Positions 49,326 through 63,250 of a stretch of 64,000 bases of DNA are shown here, one piece after another. Position 1 is the stretch's first letter. Every line of letters starts with the position of its first letter. This DNA comes from Xiphias gladius (Eukaryota; Chordata; Actinopteri; Istiophoriformes; Xiphiidae), in NCBI RefSeq assembly GCF_016859285.1, contig NC_053415.1, positions 17,617,001 through 17,681,000 of the forward strand, read 5' to 3'. Under the pieces are notes generated by a model, which was not told the DNA's origin, did not search any database, and saw only the letters and a program-made list of their open reading frames with translations. A program made the position numbers and the translations under genes.

Positions 49326-50846
49326 CATCATTGACACTTGGTTCAATTATTCCAGTACATTAAAAAAAAAACATGGTTATGCATTTCATATTTGCAGACA
49401 TAAACCATATTAATGTCTACGCTTATGCAAAAAGTAGCTGTGCTGTTAGTTGTATGTTCAAATTTAGTTTAGAAAATAGTTTGTTTTTGTTCAATTTCCA
49501 AATGTATGTAAAGTACTAGATTTTTGAGCATGGCACGTTTGTACACAATGTGCTGATGTGGGAGTCAAGACAAGAAAATCTGATCACCAAAGCATTTCCT
49601 TATTTTTGATCAGGCTCTATTTGTGCCAAAATAGTGCTTTTATCTGTTAGTAAGAGGTGTTTGCAACCGTCTCATGGACTTACCAACTGTTTAACATGAA
49701 GTGATGTTTAAAATGACAAACTCAAATGATGCAAGTTATGTATGAACTCAAATGACAGAAGTGATGAACAGCCAGAAATGTCAGAGAGCGTCAGGAAAAC
49801 AGAAATGATAACAGACATCCGTGTATATTAAACAGTGGACGTTAAAGATATCAGACAGGTCCAGTGAATGTGAATACAGTCATTAACAGTCATTACGCTG
49901 CACTCATGTTAAACGGCCAAAATTCTGTTGGAATCTTGATGTTATTTGATGGATTTGAAGTAGAAACTGATGGAAGCAGTAAATTTCCCGACCATCTTAC
50001 TTTACATTAGCACCATGCAGAGCACTATTTGTCTGACTTTAAACTGTGACATTGTATACATTCTTTACTGTCATCAAATGCCATGAAAAAGTCAAAACCA
50101 CCAATAAATTTGTCCTACTAACAAGTATTATCTGTTTGGCCAAAGCCTTATTCTTCTGTGCCATAGTCTTTTAATGTTGTCCAAAACTATTAAAAAACTT
50201 AATAAGGAGCCACACTGCTGCCCTTGCTGACGTGTTCCTCCATTATAATAAACATGGACATTGTATTCCTTAATTTGAGCCAATTCTGTTGCTGTAAATA
50301 CTCAATTGTGCATCAGATGTGTACTAATCTGCAGCTGAAAGTGGTCCCAAACAAATACATGATTTCCTCCTGTTTAAGTAAAATTTGCTAAAAAACTACA
50401 GTGCCCCAGCAATTTAAGAAATTACATAGCCCTTTCTAAAATCGTTAACTGTATATTTGTGACCTGTTTTTTTTTTTTCTTTTCTCCCCCAAGATTAAAA
50501 GAAGATTTACATCTTCAGTAGGAACAAACTGACTAGGAGTGCTACACACAGGGAAGGGGATGTCAAAAAGTAAAAGTATTGAGTGACAGACTAATGCATT
50601 GTTGGTTTTGGTCTTTTCATGAGCTTTATTTTTAATAAACCACTAGCCCCCAGGTCCCCATTTCATTTTGCAGCGCATTGGCTTTAACTTTGTGTGACCA
50701 AAACAAGGTCCCATAAACCTCATCTAACATCAAAAACACACATTTACAGAGTGTGCATGGCTGTCTATGCTGCAACCATGCAGAGCTACACACTGCATTG
50801 AGAGAGTTTGACCTAGTTAGTAAACAGCTTTTGTTTTGCCTGTTGA

Positions 50847-50948
<102 letters not shown>

Positions 50949-51949
50949 ACAGATGCTTGCACACTTAAATGAATCTGAGAGCAAACACAATGTATTATTC
51001 TCCCCTCTTACATTATTCTAGTTTGACATCAGTGAGAGGAAAGGAAGACTTGTAATGAGAGAAATGTGAAGTACAGTTGATACAGATGACTTTGTCTGTC
51101 CTGGAAATGATCTGTTTCTCCTGGTGATTTTTTTTCCCTTCAAAAATGTTTAACCCTGTACTGCTCCAGCACATTCTGTTTTACTCTCTTTTTGCATTTT
51201 TCTCCACAAGTGTCCACGGAATTTAGAGTGAGGAGTTAAAATCCCAAACAGTAGACGTCACTCCACACCCCCCCTAATTAAAACAATAAACGCCATTTAT
51301 GAGTCTGCAGCCCAGTGATTTCACACCCTCACACACTTACGTTTGCTGCAAGACACATGCACACTAAAGCCAGCCTAATCCTGTCTTAAACATGACATGA
51401 CACCTGTTATAATCACTCAGCCGTATGTACTAAATGCCAAGGAGGATTATAGCAGATGTCATGTCATGGATTATGGAAGCTTTATGTATGTACGTGTGTG
51501 CGTCTTTCTCTGTCACCTCTGTGAAAATGCCATGGGCAACCACTTTAATCTCATTTGTGTGGCCGTGTGTTGTGTGTGCACATTGTGGGGCCTATCAGCG
51601 TGTCCGCACAAGCAAACACATGGCTCCTTGCAGTGTTTTTCTTTCCCAGTCCTGCAGCCTGTCTGGCTGACTCTCATAGTATTGCAGGGGGGAGGGATGA
51701 ACCACAGCTGCTGTCTGACGTAAATGCAGCACAAATGCTCTGTTTGTGCGGTCACAGCCCCTCTGACAGCTCTAACCAGTTAATGGCTTACCTCACACTC
51801 CCTTCCTCTCCCCTCCAACTCACTTCTGCAGTGTCACTAAACCTTGTGATGGATGTTGAGAGCCCATTGACGATCAGAGTGGAAAACTTTTAAAGTTTCA
51901 AAGAATAACTTTGGTGATCTTATTCAATTTTTAGCAGAAGCTGTGTGGC

Positions 51950-52420
51950 TGTAGGCACGGCGGTTTCAGCCCGTCGGTCCATCACTTTGGTCCGGACTAA
52001 AATATCTTGACAACTACAGAGTGGATTGCCATGAAATTTGTTAGAGATATTCAGTGTCTCCAGACAATCTATCCCAGTGACTTTGGTGATGCCCTGAATT
52101 TCTTCTAGTGCCACCGGCAGGTCAAATTTTGCACTTGCTCAGTGAAATATCTCAACGTTGTACTGGATTGATTGGCTCAAACATTTGATGCAGACATTTG
52201 TGGTTCCCAGACAAGGTCTTCTGATAATTTTGTTGATCCCTTAACATTTGTTCAGGCACCATCATCAGGTCAAAATTTAATTTTAAATACTTTAGTTTAT
52301 GGTTGAATACCTTCAAAACAAATGACATTCCCATTAGCCTCAAGTGTACTTTTTTTTGCAGCATCAGCATGTTAGCATCTTCATTGTGAGCATGTTAGCA
52401 TGCAGATGTTAGCATTGCTT
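51950..52420 (+). repeat. Dispersed repeat family, copy 2 (two-module form)
   Basis: It carries ATATCTTGACAACTACAGAG, GTGGATTGCCATGAAATTTG and GCCACCGGCAGGTCAAATTT, then a second, similar module (TGGATTGATTGGCTCAAACA, GATCCCTTAACATTTGTTCA, CATCATCAGGTCAAAATTT, CATTCCCATTAGCC, GCATGTTAGCATGC). Confidence 0.8.
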
Positions 52421-55400
52421 TGCCTCGACTTTGTGTGTGCTTAATCCAGTCTTAAAATCTTCTGTGATTATAGACTCTAAGTCTTGTTTAGGGAAAATCC
52501 ATGATACAAAGTGGGGTCTTGGAGCTTGAAAGACATGAGTGATTATTAGGTGGGGTCTAATAAAAGATGGCACTGAGGTGCACTGGGGGAAGTGTTGTCA
52601 AAATCCAGCATTTTCGGAGCTTGATCAATATCGGGATCTAAAACTCAGAAAATCTCAGTTTTATCTCTTCTTCAGTCTTGAATGTTTGTTTTTTTTAAAT
52701 TTGACTCTTACAAGTCTCCCAGATTTGTTGAAGTTCAATACTTAAATTGCTGGAGTACCCCTTTAAGTAATTAACGGAAGCATAGGCATAGATTTGCACA
52801 TGGGATGATATGGACAAGCACCAAACTGCTTTAACGAAAAGTAGAATATACCTACTACATCTTGGCTTATAATAACAAGGCTGGGGCAGATCTCAGTGTT
52901 GGTTTAATCCCATCCACACTATTGCCTAAATAAGCAGTAAATAAGAGTCTGCACACTCTGTAAGGCAAGTTGAATGGAATGAATGGAAGTGCTCAACATC
53001 ACCTCCTTGCTCAACCTTGCTGTAACATCTGTTTCTTTCGTTTATGTTATAGCTAACTAGCTACCAAATCTTAAAAACAATGATGGAGACAGAGTAATGG
53101 CTTGAGAGTGGAATAATATGGGTAAAAAGTAAATAAACCCTGCCTTTTAAGCATTCTCGATGATGCAAATGTGCCTGGATTACAAAATTAACCATAAAAT
53201 AACCTCTGATTTAACTGCCTTGTTGACGTATTCCACCGCATCCTTTGTCTCTACCATCTCTGAAACCAAAACTGTGCCCTAGTAGTGATCTCATTGTTTA
53301 TGCCACTTTATGATGCAGTTAAGCATAAATGCAAACCACAGTCCAGCTGACTCATCTCCCTGGAAGCCCAACACGTCCAGCAGCACAACAATCCTATGTT
53401 ATCTGTTCCAGTGAGCACGGTGAATCCTTAACAAGAAGAATTAGAACTGCACTCTTCTGCAGAAATATAGTAATGAAGCAAGTTTTTTTTTTTCTTTCTC
53501 AACAAAAGCCACGAACCACAGGGAGAACTATGATGGATTCCGAAAGGATTCTGTCACCTCCATTGATCAACCAGAAAAAAATGCACTGAGCCACTTCAAG
53601 GTTACACATTGTTTTTTCCAAGGACTGTGTATGTGTGTTTCCTTCTGTGTCCACGCATGTCCTGAAAAAATGTGTGCCTGTGCCTGTTTAGCTGAGGCAC
53701 TGTGCATCTGCAGAGTAGCCACACTTTTCTGCACCTATTTGAATTGAGGGATTGAGCTGGAGGAGGAAACTGACGTGCATACACAAAGACGCACCACTTG
53801 CAGTGCAGATTTGATTAGTGTGCAATGATCTCGGTGGAAGGCTCAGTTCGGTTAAGGGGATTGTAAATGTGCCCCTGAGACTTTGACGCAGGCTGCTGAC
53901 ATCATTGGCCATACGTCTTTTTGACCAAGCAGTCTGCTCACCACTCGCTGCCATGGAGGAGGAGGGAGGTGGAGGGGAGGGGAGAGAAAAGGAGGAAAGC
54001 ACTGACTGTGAGTCTGATATCTATGAAATTAAAGGCTTGATATGAAGCAAGAGAGATTAGATAAATTATACTGTAGCAGAAGAATATTAAGAAACTGATG
54101 TTGTCTAACTAAACGTGACACAGGAGAATATTTTATGGAGGAAGAAATTCACTCTGTGGCTAATTTAAAAAATAACTGGTGGTCTGTGGCATTCAGTCAC
54201 CCACCTGACCCCTGTGACCAGGATATTTATACTGTCACTCCTGCAGGAGAATAATTCCACCACCTTCTTCTTCATTTACCCAAAACATCATTAAGGCTGA
54301 GGAAATGTCACCGTAAATCTGACGTTAATTATACAGAGAGAATATCACGCAGAGATAACGATGTTTGACACATAGCGTGGGAGGCATGGACATCATGAAA
54401 AGGAGAGGGAACTTTTCCTAGAGAGGTGCGTACACTGCATATTATCAGGCTGACGTCATACATGCTATAGCTGGAGGTGACACCTGAAAGAGAATACAAG
54501 CAAAAGTTTATGAAAGAAATAAGCCATTTCCTTTTTAATAATACTTTTGGTGTAATAAGTACTAAAGAGAAAATTGTGCTGATTTGAAATCTAGCCGCTC
54601 TCTTATCTTTGCTGCTAAAAATGACACAAGGTCTGACTGTGGATTGTGCTCTTTAAGCAGGATGAGCAGATGCTGCTGTGTAGTGTGGGAGGTCAAGGCA
54701 GGTGACTCCTCTGGCTGCTTCGCTCTCTTGGATTATTATTTTCCTTCCGTGAGTGGCTGACATTTACAGGCTGCAGAGAACGTAGTGAAAGGAGATAAAA
54801 CCGAGGAAGAAAATAGGGGCGTGGGAGGGTGAAAAGTGATGGAAACAAGAGGGGTCTATGTGCCGCAGTTAATCTGAGGTTAATCACTGAAGTGAGCAGT
54901 GGGTGGCCTGGTGCTGGATAAAGAGAGCAGGTCATGTTGGAAGAGGAACAGAGGAGGAACAGTGTCAAACTCTCTGTTGTTGCTTTTATCTCACAACAGC
55001 CCCTAGCAACAAACTCAAACAAAATTCAAAACACTCTGTGGCTCAGACGGGAGACTGCTCTGAAGCTTCTTGTCAGTTGGTGTGTCTGATAATATGGTAG
55101 ACTGGTAGTAAAATGTAGTACTTCTATGAAAGGATGGTTTAGGAACTTAATTTGACAGCACTCGTGCTCTCACCTCATAATCTCGAAATTTGAAACTCTG
55201 CTGTTGAACTAAAATAGAAATGCTAACTATACAAGAGTTACCGAGACACATTTAAGTGTAACAGGGCTGCACACTGACACTTCAGCACAGACTTGTGCAC
55301 ACTTCATTCCCTGGTGTTTTTAGTACATTGTGTTCTTCCCCATTTGTTCTGCGTAGCATGTGCAGTTTAATACTCCAGCTGAATCTCACTGAGCACAGCG

Positions 55401-56739
55401 AAGAAAAAAATTAAATTTAAAAAACTGCATCAGAGACTGAATGATCCCACAGTTCCTGTGCCTCCACGTTAAGCTGGAACACATTTTCTGGATTTATTGT
55501 TCTAGCACATCAGAATCACTGGCACACGAGATGAAACAAACAATATGTTCTGCACTGGCTGTGGCTGTGTGTGTGTTTGTGTATGTGTTTGCACATTCTC
55601 TTGCAGTGATTGCAGTGTTTTTGTGCAGCAGATAAGGAAGAAGCTGATGATTTGTGCAGATTCCAAGATAATGAGTGCGCCGTTTTCTGTCTTATTTATC
55701 CAAAACAATTACAGAGAAAAATGACAGATTACCTAAATTGTTTTTTTTAGTTTAAACAAACAAAAATGTATGATACTTACAATAGTTTGTAATTTAATAG
55801 CCCGTGAATGTTATGCAATCATGCATGTGTACATATACTTTTGTTTTGTTAGTAAAGTTTGAACTGTTCCTGCTTAATTACAGGAACAGACCACATTACA
55901 ACACATCCTACACACCATGAGGACTGACCTCTTGACCTGAGCTCTGGCTTTCCTTTTTTGGCTTTGGTACAGAAGAGGATCCCCCCCAGACTGGAAGGTC
56001 CAGTGCTCACATGGATAGAACAGGCGAACACGCAGACGTCCTGAATGTCATTTCTGCCTCTCAGACAGCCTCCTTCACCCAGCTTAGGTCTCTTAATCCA
56101 CGCTTATCTGTTCTTTCCTCCGGGAGAGTCCTCTCAAACTCTCTACCACCAAATCAAAAACACATTACGTTTCACTCAACCTGTTGCCAGCCTGCTCTGA
56201 ACCGAGAGCTGCACAAGGATACGATGGAGGTCAAGTGGTAGGCATCAAGCAAAGAAAATGAGGAAATGAGTAAAGTGAGTTACGACGCAACAAGTCTGGG
56301 GTAAACAAAGGAATAAATCAATTTAGATGAGTGCTGACAAGCCAGAATAATATGCTCTGGGACAAGCAATTGATGATGAACCACCTAAACATTGCTGTAC
56401 CCTGTATCCAAATCTTATCACCTAACTAAGCAGCACGGGTCGGGCTCTTCCTTCAACAAACATCCTCCACTAATTTTGCCCTGAAGCCGTATATGTTTCT
56501 AGTTCTACACTTACTTCCTCTCCCTTCTCTGGTGTGTTAAGAACTGTTATCAGGTATTAGGAGCCAGCTGAGACACCATATGGACGTTCAGCAGTAAGAT
56601 CAGGTGCACAAGATGCAGCAACACCTGGAGGGATAAAACTTGCAAATTTCCTTCCATCTGGACTCTTGCAATGTCACTTCCGAGTCGTACTTAATATGTG
56701 TCTCCTGCATAAATAAATTATATCGGAGACAGCACGTCA

Positions 56740-57060
56740 TGGAAGTTTTTAGCCATGCTAGCAGCATGGCTCAAGGGATGCCAACATTGGTAGGTCCAAC
56801 AGTTTCAACAACTCCAGCAATACAGATATTCATGGTCCCAAGAGGATGGATGCTATTGACTTTGTTGATCCTCTGACTTTTCTTCAAGTGCCACGTCAAG
56901 TTCACATTTGTGGTTTTGCGTGAAACCATCAGCTCCACTTCTACGTTGCGTGTAGTGGTAACTAGCAAATATTAGCATGCTAAAATGCTAAACTAAGATG
57001 GTGGGCACTTTAAACAACGTCAGCACGTTAGCTCTTGGTTTTGCTTGTTCACATGAAGTT
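56740..57060 (+). repeat. Dispersed repeat family, copy 3 (decayed)
   Basis: It carries AGATATTCATGGTCCCAAGA, TTGATCCTCTGACTTTTCTT, GTGCCACGTCAAGTTCACAT, then AGCATGCTAAAATGCTAAAC and AAGATGGTGGGCA. Same phrase order as the other copies, more diverged. Confidence 0.7.
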
Positions 57061-57306
57061 GTTTTCAATCCCCAATACACTAACAGTTTCATCCCTTTAT
57101 CCCCCTCTACATGCTGAAGTCTGGTGGAGCTTTGATGGCTTTATTTGTTTTATACATGATTTTAATCAGGTCTTGCCTTCCTACTGATTTTCCACTGTCC
57201 TATATATCAAATCCATTTCATCATGAGCAGCTCAATTCAGTAAATCCCCTGTTAGTTCAGATTGTGTGTGTGTTTTTGTGAATGTGCCTGTACTGCACTT
57301 ATAGAC

Positions 57307-57308
<2 letters not shown>

Positions 57309-57358
<50 letters not shown>
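57309..57358. repeat. (TG)n microsatellite
   Basis: About 25 TG units. Confidence 0.97.
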
Positions 57359-57362
<4 letters not shown>

Positions 57363-58299
57363 GATGTAGTGGAGCGAGAAAGACAAATAAAAGTGACCCA
57401 GAGTTTGTTTTTTTTTGTTTTTTTTTTATTCATTCACTCTCCATGTATTTGGAGCGGTCAAATAAGAGCATTACATCACTAAATCACTACGAGAGGTGCA
57501 TCATCCTGCTCCACTCAGAGCTGACCTCTTTCTAAAGTCTTCATCACTGCTCTCTCTGTTTTTGTACCCTCTCCTCCCCATGCCATCTCCCTCTCCTTTG
57601 ACTAATGCCCTCTTTTACTTCCTCTCTTTGTTCTTTTTTAATTTTATCCAATCATGGAGTCTATCTACCACTGTGCTTTATCTACTTTTAATTTAATTCC
57701 TCTTGTCAAGCTTACTGTCACCTTTCTGGGTACCCCACATCCCCTTCCTCTGCCACCCTCTGCCCAGGATAATAGGCTGATCCGTGGTATGACGCACATA
57801 GCTCTGTCTCCAGGGGGGCTTTTGCACACACAAGCATTCATAAAGGCTCTGTGTAACCTGCTGTGCAGACACAAGCAGTGGCCAGGTATTTACATCTTGA
57901 GATAAGTGACACCACAGAACTGTATCAGCAGCTCTGCTGATAGTATAATACACTGCGCATTCTTTAGCAGAAAAGACTTTTGTTACTTTAATGAATGGTG
58001 ATCATAAAAACAGATTATTGTATAGCCACCAGGACTACAGAACGGTGTCGCATATGAAGAACACTTAGTTTTAAGCGTACAAGCTAAAAACAAAACAACA
58101 AAAACAAAAAAAACTATAAATTGCAAAGCTTTACACCACTTTCAAATCATATTGTTCAGAACATAATTACAAGGTAACAAGTTGGAAAATTTCACAACCC
58201 AGTTATGATTCTTAGTCAGAGATACTGTGAATTTTTGACTGACTCTAATATCCCTACAGAAGTGTCAACAAACGTGGCAAATTTGAGGCAAAGCTTTTT

Positions 58300-58490
58300 T
58301 TAAAATTTAGTTTCCATTTAGGGAAATGCGCTGTTTTCTTTCTTGCTGAGAGTTAGATGAGCAAATTCATACCACTCTCATGTCTGTATGCTAAATATGA
58401 AGCTACTGCTAGCAGTCAGTTAGTTTAGCTTAGCTTAGCCTAAAAACTGGAAAGAGAGGGAAACAGCCAACCTGGCTCTGCCCAAAGGCA
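58300..58490 (+). repeat. Dispersed teleost repeat ('GAGAGTTAGATGAG' type)
   Basis: It contains GGGAAATGCGCTGTTTTCTT, GAGAGTTAGATGAGCAAATTC, TACCACTCTCATGTCTGTAT, a TTAGCTTAGCTTAGCCTAAA run, AACTGGAAAGAGAGGGAAAC and AGCCAACCTGGCTCTGCCCA. These phrases occur in this order in many fish genomes. Class not determined. Confidence 0.65.
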
Positions 58491-60899
58491 CTTGTGCTTT
58501 ATCAAACACCTACAAACATGTAACACAACAAAAGTAGCAACAAAAGTGGCTAATTTGGTTGATTTAAATGGTGTGACTACAAAGCTATTCATTTTTGTTT
58601 TGTTTTTGGCTTTGTTAATAACAAGCTTAGTGACTTGGTTTCGGGTGATATTAGCGAACAACAGATCGATCGCAAACACAAGTACTACTCTCTGGCTCAG
58701 TGGACTACAGTTGAAAGCACGGACACTTTGATATGTGTTTGTTATCAGTGTTTCTCAAGACGTTAAGAAAGCCTCTAACCATGCTGTTAGTCAGTATTTT
58801 TCAGCCCTGCTATCAACTAGCTTGTGTGTCCGGCTCAAAGATAAACCAGGAGAAACAACCTGTACCAATCTGCGGTTTACTGGGTAATGTTTCTTTCACA
58901 TAATGCTATCTTTGCACATGGCGTGCAATTTAAGAATATAAAATTTGCTTTGTTAAAAATTACATAACTGCTATCATCAGCTGGTAAACAGATAATTTTG
59001 TCTTATTTGTTGTTTTGAGTCTAAGCTAAAGAGAGTCAGAGTTATTCATTTTAATGCTGCCCATGTCGTGCTTTCTTCTATGAGAGGAAAGTGTACAAAA
59101 ATCATTATCAATCAAGCATTTTCCAGCTTTCTGGCACCTTCAGGGCCTGTAACACTAAACCGCTACTGTGGAAAAGCATCCAGATGAAGGAAACATTTCA
59201 GCCACCCTATAATACTGAGCCAATTTTCTGTCAAAAATTGGGGTTACTTTCCAGTTCAAAATATATGAAACACTTTGACGTTGGAACATCTCAAATTAAT
59301 GACATATTATCACGGATAAATATAATTTATATGGGAATTCAAAACACAAACCCTACAACATGAGTGAGAAATGAGTGAGTATTTGTGAGTGAGAGATTTG
59401 TAAGGCCCTCATCACGGAAATTGTTTGTTTAAGGAGGGCTGCTGCTGGACCTCCTGGATGATAGCTTGACGCACAAGCTCACGAGGACAGCCCCCGCCTG
59501 CCAAAGTCAACAAGCGTAGACAGACCAGCGTTAATTGCCAAAGAAGAATGGTACCCCTGTCCTCCACAAGACAGTGACACCAAATGATCGGACAAAGGAG
59601 CTTTTCACAGTCTGTTGAACGCTTTAAAAGTAAGGAGCAAAATAAATGGATAAATGGACTGAGATCAGAGAGTGGAACATCAACCCCAGGTAGTCTGTCA
59701 GTGGTGTGTGTATGTGCATATGCTTAAAACCATCATTGGCCGCCAAATGTTTCACAGATATACAGTAAGATTAAGCCCAGTTTAAACATTGATTTTCCCA
59801 TAATGAGAATGAGAAAATGAGCAAGAAAATAAGAATCACATATGTCATAAAGTCTCATGCACATCACAGTTTCAGAACAGCAAGTACTACATCATTACCT
59901 CACAGCAGACCTGAACTAAACTGCTTTTGCTGTGGGTCTGAAAGCTATTGTTTGCTAATGTGTGGAGTATATGTGTATTGCATAAGCTGAAATGTGTTTC
60001 TGTGGTGATTATGAAAGCCAGTTGCAGTACAAGCTGTGTCAGAGATTGGACATGGATGCAGGAGGCAGCTATTGAGAGCCAGTGGAGGGAGCAGAAGGGG
60101 AGTGACCTGAGAGAAATTGCAAACAATCAGGACAGCAACATTCAGACAATATTCATAACTATATGTGCATGTATATCAGGTATTATTCAAGAGGTGTGTA
60201 ATAGTTTAAAGGGCATTTAATTACCATTGTTCCGATATTTACATCAGTCATTAAAACTGGTAATGTCAATAATATATTAAAAATGTTGAGCATGTTATGT
60301 ACTCACTTTGTACGTTTAATATATCAAATAATATTTGTATCCTCACTGAAGCCTTATTTGCATCAGGAACGTTTCTGTGCCAACTCATGTATACCCTTTC
60401 CTAGTAAAAAAAACCAGGACGTCATCCCTGGCTTCCCATCCACCTACACTTCCGGCTGTGTTGACCAAGCTGAAGACCCTGCAGCCATGAGGTTTCTGCA
60501 GTGTTGGGCCGCATGAACACTTCAACTTTCAAGGTTTCAAATGTACAAAGCCACATTTATGGTTGTGTTTGTCCTTACTGTGCAAACACTTGGAACTCTT
60601 ATCAAAAGTTTACCAATGACACATTTGATTTTACCAGTCTTGTTAACACAATTTATGTCCCATTTTAATAATAAAAAAAATGACGCCAGAATTACAAAAC
60701 GTAATAACTTATTACATTGTACACAAAAGCCTTATTATGTTAAGGACTCAATAGGTTATTACATTATTGGTTTTAAGTGCAATTTTTAGCCACACTGCTG
60801 ATATGGATGGTATGGATGCAACAACTCCTCCAACCTCAACACCCGAATAGGTCATTTGTCCCTACCCGACCCATAGGGGCATCTCCTGGAATAGTAAGC

Positions 60900-61130
60900 C
60901 AATGGGGACAGGCGTACCGGACCTTCATAGTCATGGTTACAATAATAAACATGCGGTAGAGCTAATGGAACGGTCATGGTTTGGTTACTTTTAGGCACAA
61001 AAACAACTTGGTAAGGTTTTGGAAAAGATCATGGTTTGGGTTAAAATAAATACTTCCATATGGTTAGAGGACCTTCGTCATCATGATTACAATAATAACC
61101 CTGTTAAAGTTGTGGAACGGTCATGGATAA
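60900..61130 (+). repeat. Tandem duplication of a dispersed segment
   Basis: Two units about 150 bp apart share TCATGGTTACAATAATAAAC (60931) and TCATGATTACAATAATAACC (61079), each followed by GTGG/ATGG-AACGGTCATGG. Between them lies TTTGGAAAAGATCATGGTTTG. Confidence 0.65.
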
Positions 61131-61379
61131 AAGAAACAGCGATGACTGTTTTCAAACAGGAATCAAAGAGCTGTCTCCTGTGTCAAAGTCCACTGTTTTG
61201 TCGACCCATCCATCCACCCCAACCCTCCTCCTAACATGGACTTTGTCGCTCTATAACAATCTCACCTTACTTCTTTTGGTCCTGCCATAGTAACTACTAC
61301 CAGTAGAAGCCGCCTAACAATAAACGTAACTGGGCTTGTTTTGTTACACGAGGACCGTCTCTATGGATGGCAACCTCAG

Positions 61380-61850
61380 TGTCAGGTCCAGACTGAAAAT
61401 ATCTCAGCAACAACTGGACTGGTTTCTATGAATTTAGGATGAAAGGATGTATCATAATAACTTTGGTGATCCCAGGACTTTTCCCCTAGTGTCACCATGA
61501 GGCTGACATTTGTAGTTTTGAGCATCTCAAACAACTACTGGATCAATTGTGATGACACTTGAAATGGATATTCATGTTCCCCACAGGATGAACTGTAATA
61601 ATTTTAGTGAATTACTGACTTCTCCTCTTGTGCCATCAGCAGGCCAAATTTGAATTTGATCAGGTTTATTACCAGATATCTGCAACACTAACTATACTAC
61701 CATCAGCTGCACTGTGTGGTTTGTGCTAATTAGCTAACACACTAAATTAAGATGGTGAACATGGTTATTAGGATAACTACCTTACCTAAAAGCAGCTGTG
61801 TGTCTAAACAGCATTACGGAACAGCTAGCATGGCTGCAGGCTCTTGTTAT
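61380..61850 (+). repeat. Dispersed repeat family, copy 4 (two-module form)
   Basis: It carries AAATATCTCAGCAACAACTG, CTTTGGTGATCCCAGGACTT, then a second module (CTACTGGATCAATTGTGATG, CCCCACAGGATGAACTGTAA, GTGCCATCAGCAGGCCAAAT) and GTGCTAATTAGCTAACACAC, AAGATGGTGAACATGG. Same order as copies 1-3. Confidence 0.75.
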
Positions 61851-63183
61851 TACATTACCAGTTTCTACACCTGTCTAATATCACAATACAGAATGATTTG
61901 TAAATGAAATTATACGTGTATATAGAAATATAATAATTATGTAGTTGTAAATGTATTTTAGTCAAAATGTAATCAAACATCATAAAACAATCAGGCTTAG
62001 ACAGCACATGCAGGCAGCCAGGAAAGAGTTGCAGGCTGACTCTTCGGTAAGACAAGGTCGGGTTCAACAGATGTTCTCGAAAGCACACAGTTTCACACTT
62101 GGAGTTGGGATGTGCGACACAGAGGTCACTGCAGACAGTGGTGAGAGGTCTTTGAGAGGACAGTTCATTCGAAAAGCTTATATGAAAAGTTTAGTCATAC
62201 AGAAGCAACTGTGAGAAGAGGAAAGCAGTGATTCTATAGGTGAACAAACCCCTGTGGATTTGAAAAGTAACATTTCAGTTACAGCAGTTGTAACGCTTTC
62301 ATTCATATCTCGATTTGTGGATTGTCCCAGTGTCTAAAAACATGAGATTTGTCTTTCTCTCACAGTGTCAGCTTTAATCTTGTGTTGTAGACACACATCT
62401 CATCATCAGTGGATTTTCTGGTGTGTTGTGATCCTGACCTTGAAGTTCAGATGAACCTTGATATGTATTGTCTGAAAAGAGCAGCCAGGGGACATTTGAA
62501 TTTAATTAAATCCGGGTGATAGTCATAATTACATGAACCCAGATTAACAGAATTGGGTGTTTGATCTCCACTGTGAAGGGATCACATCTTTGGTTTTCTT
62601 TTAACCTTGCGTTCCTGTCATTATTGATGTGTTCAGCTGCCTAAGCAATTGGTTTGAGTACTAGTGGAAAGATGCAACCGAAAAATACCTCGGCGTGTTT
62701 ACTAGTGCAAGCAGAAAGTGAAAAGTGTGACTCATTACATCCTGTCATACACCCCCTGTTGTCAGTCTGCACAAGAATATGATTCTTCAAAATTTTCAAT
62801 ACTGTAAGTAATAATAGGGGGTGAAATACCCCTTGAGTTGACCTTTGTGCACCCACATTTGATAAAAGGGTACGAGAAGCACACAAAAAAAGGGCAAACC
62901 CACTCATGGCTCTTTCTTTCTGGTAGCAAACTAAATTTGCAGTGAAACATGCCTGATAAGTCACCTGTTTTTAGTTAACAATGATAAGTCTTGAAGACAA
63001 AAGGACTGCTTAGTCAGTCATATTTGTGTTTCTTTGCAGAGATTCTGTACATGATTGATAGCAGGAATTACAATGTTTTCTTTCCTGCCTACAAAGGAAA
63101 TTCTTATACACACACTCATACAAATTCTTTGACTGTGTTGGTTCACTTTTACAAACAATTAGTATCATAAGAAGCCATGCAGA

Positions 63184-63250
63184 GTGTGTGTGTGAGAGAG
63201 AGAAAGAGAGAGAGAGAGAGACAGAAAGTGAGAGTGAGACAGTGAGAGAG
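63184..63250. repeat. (TG)n-(GA)n compound microsatellite
   Basis: A short GT run passes into interrupted GA repeats. Confidence 0.9.
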
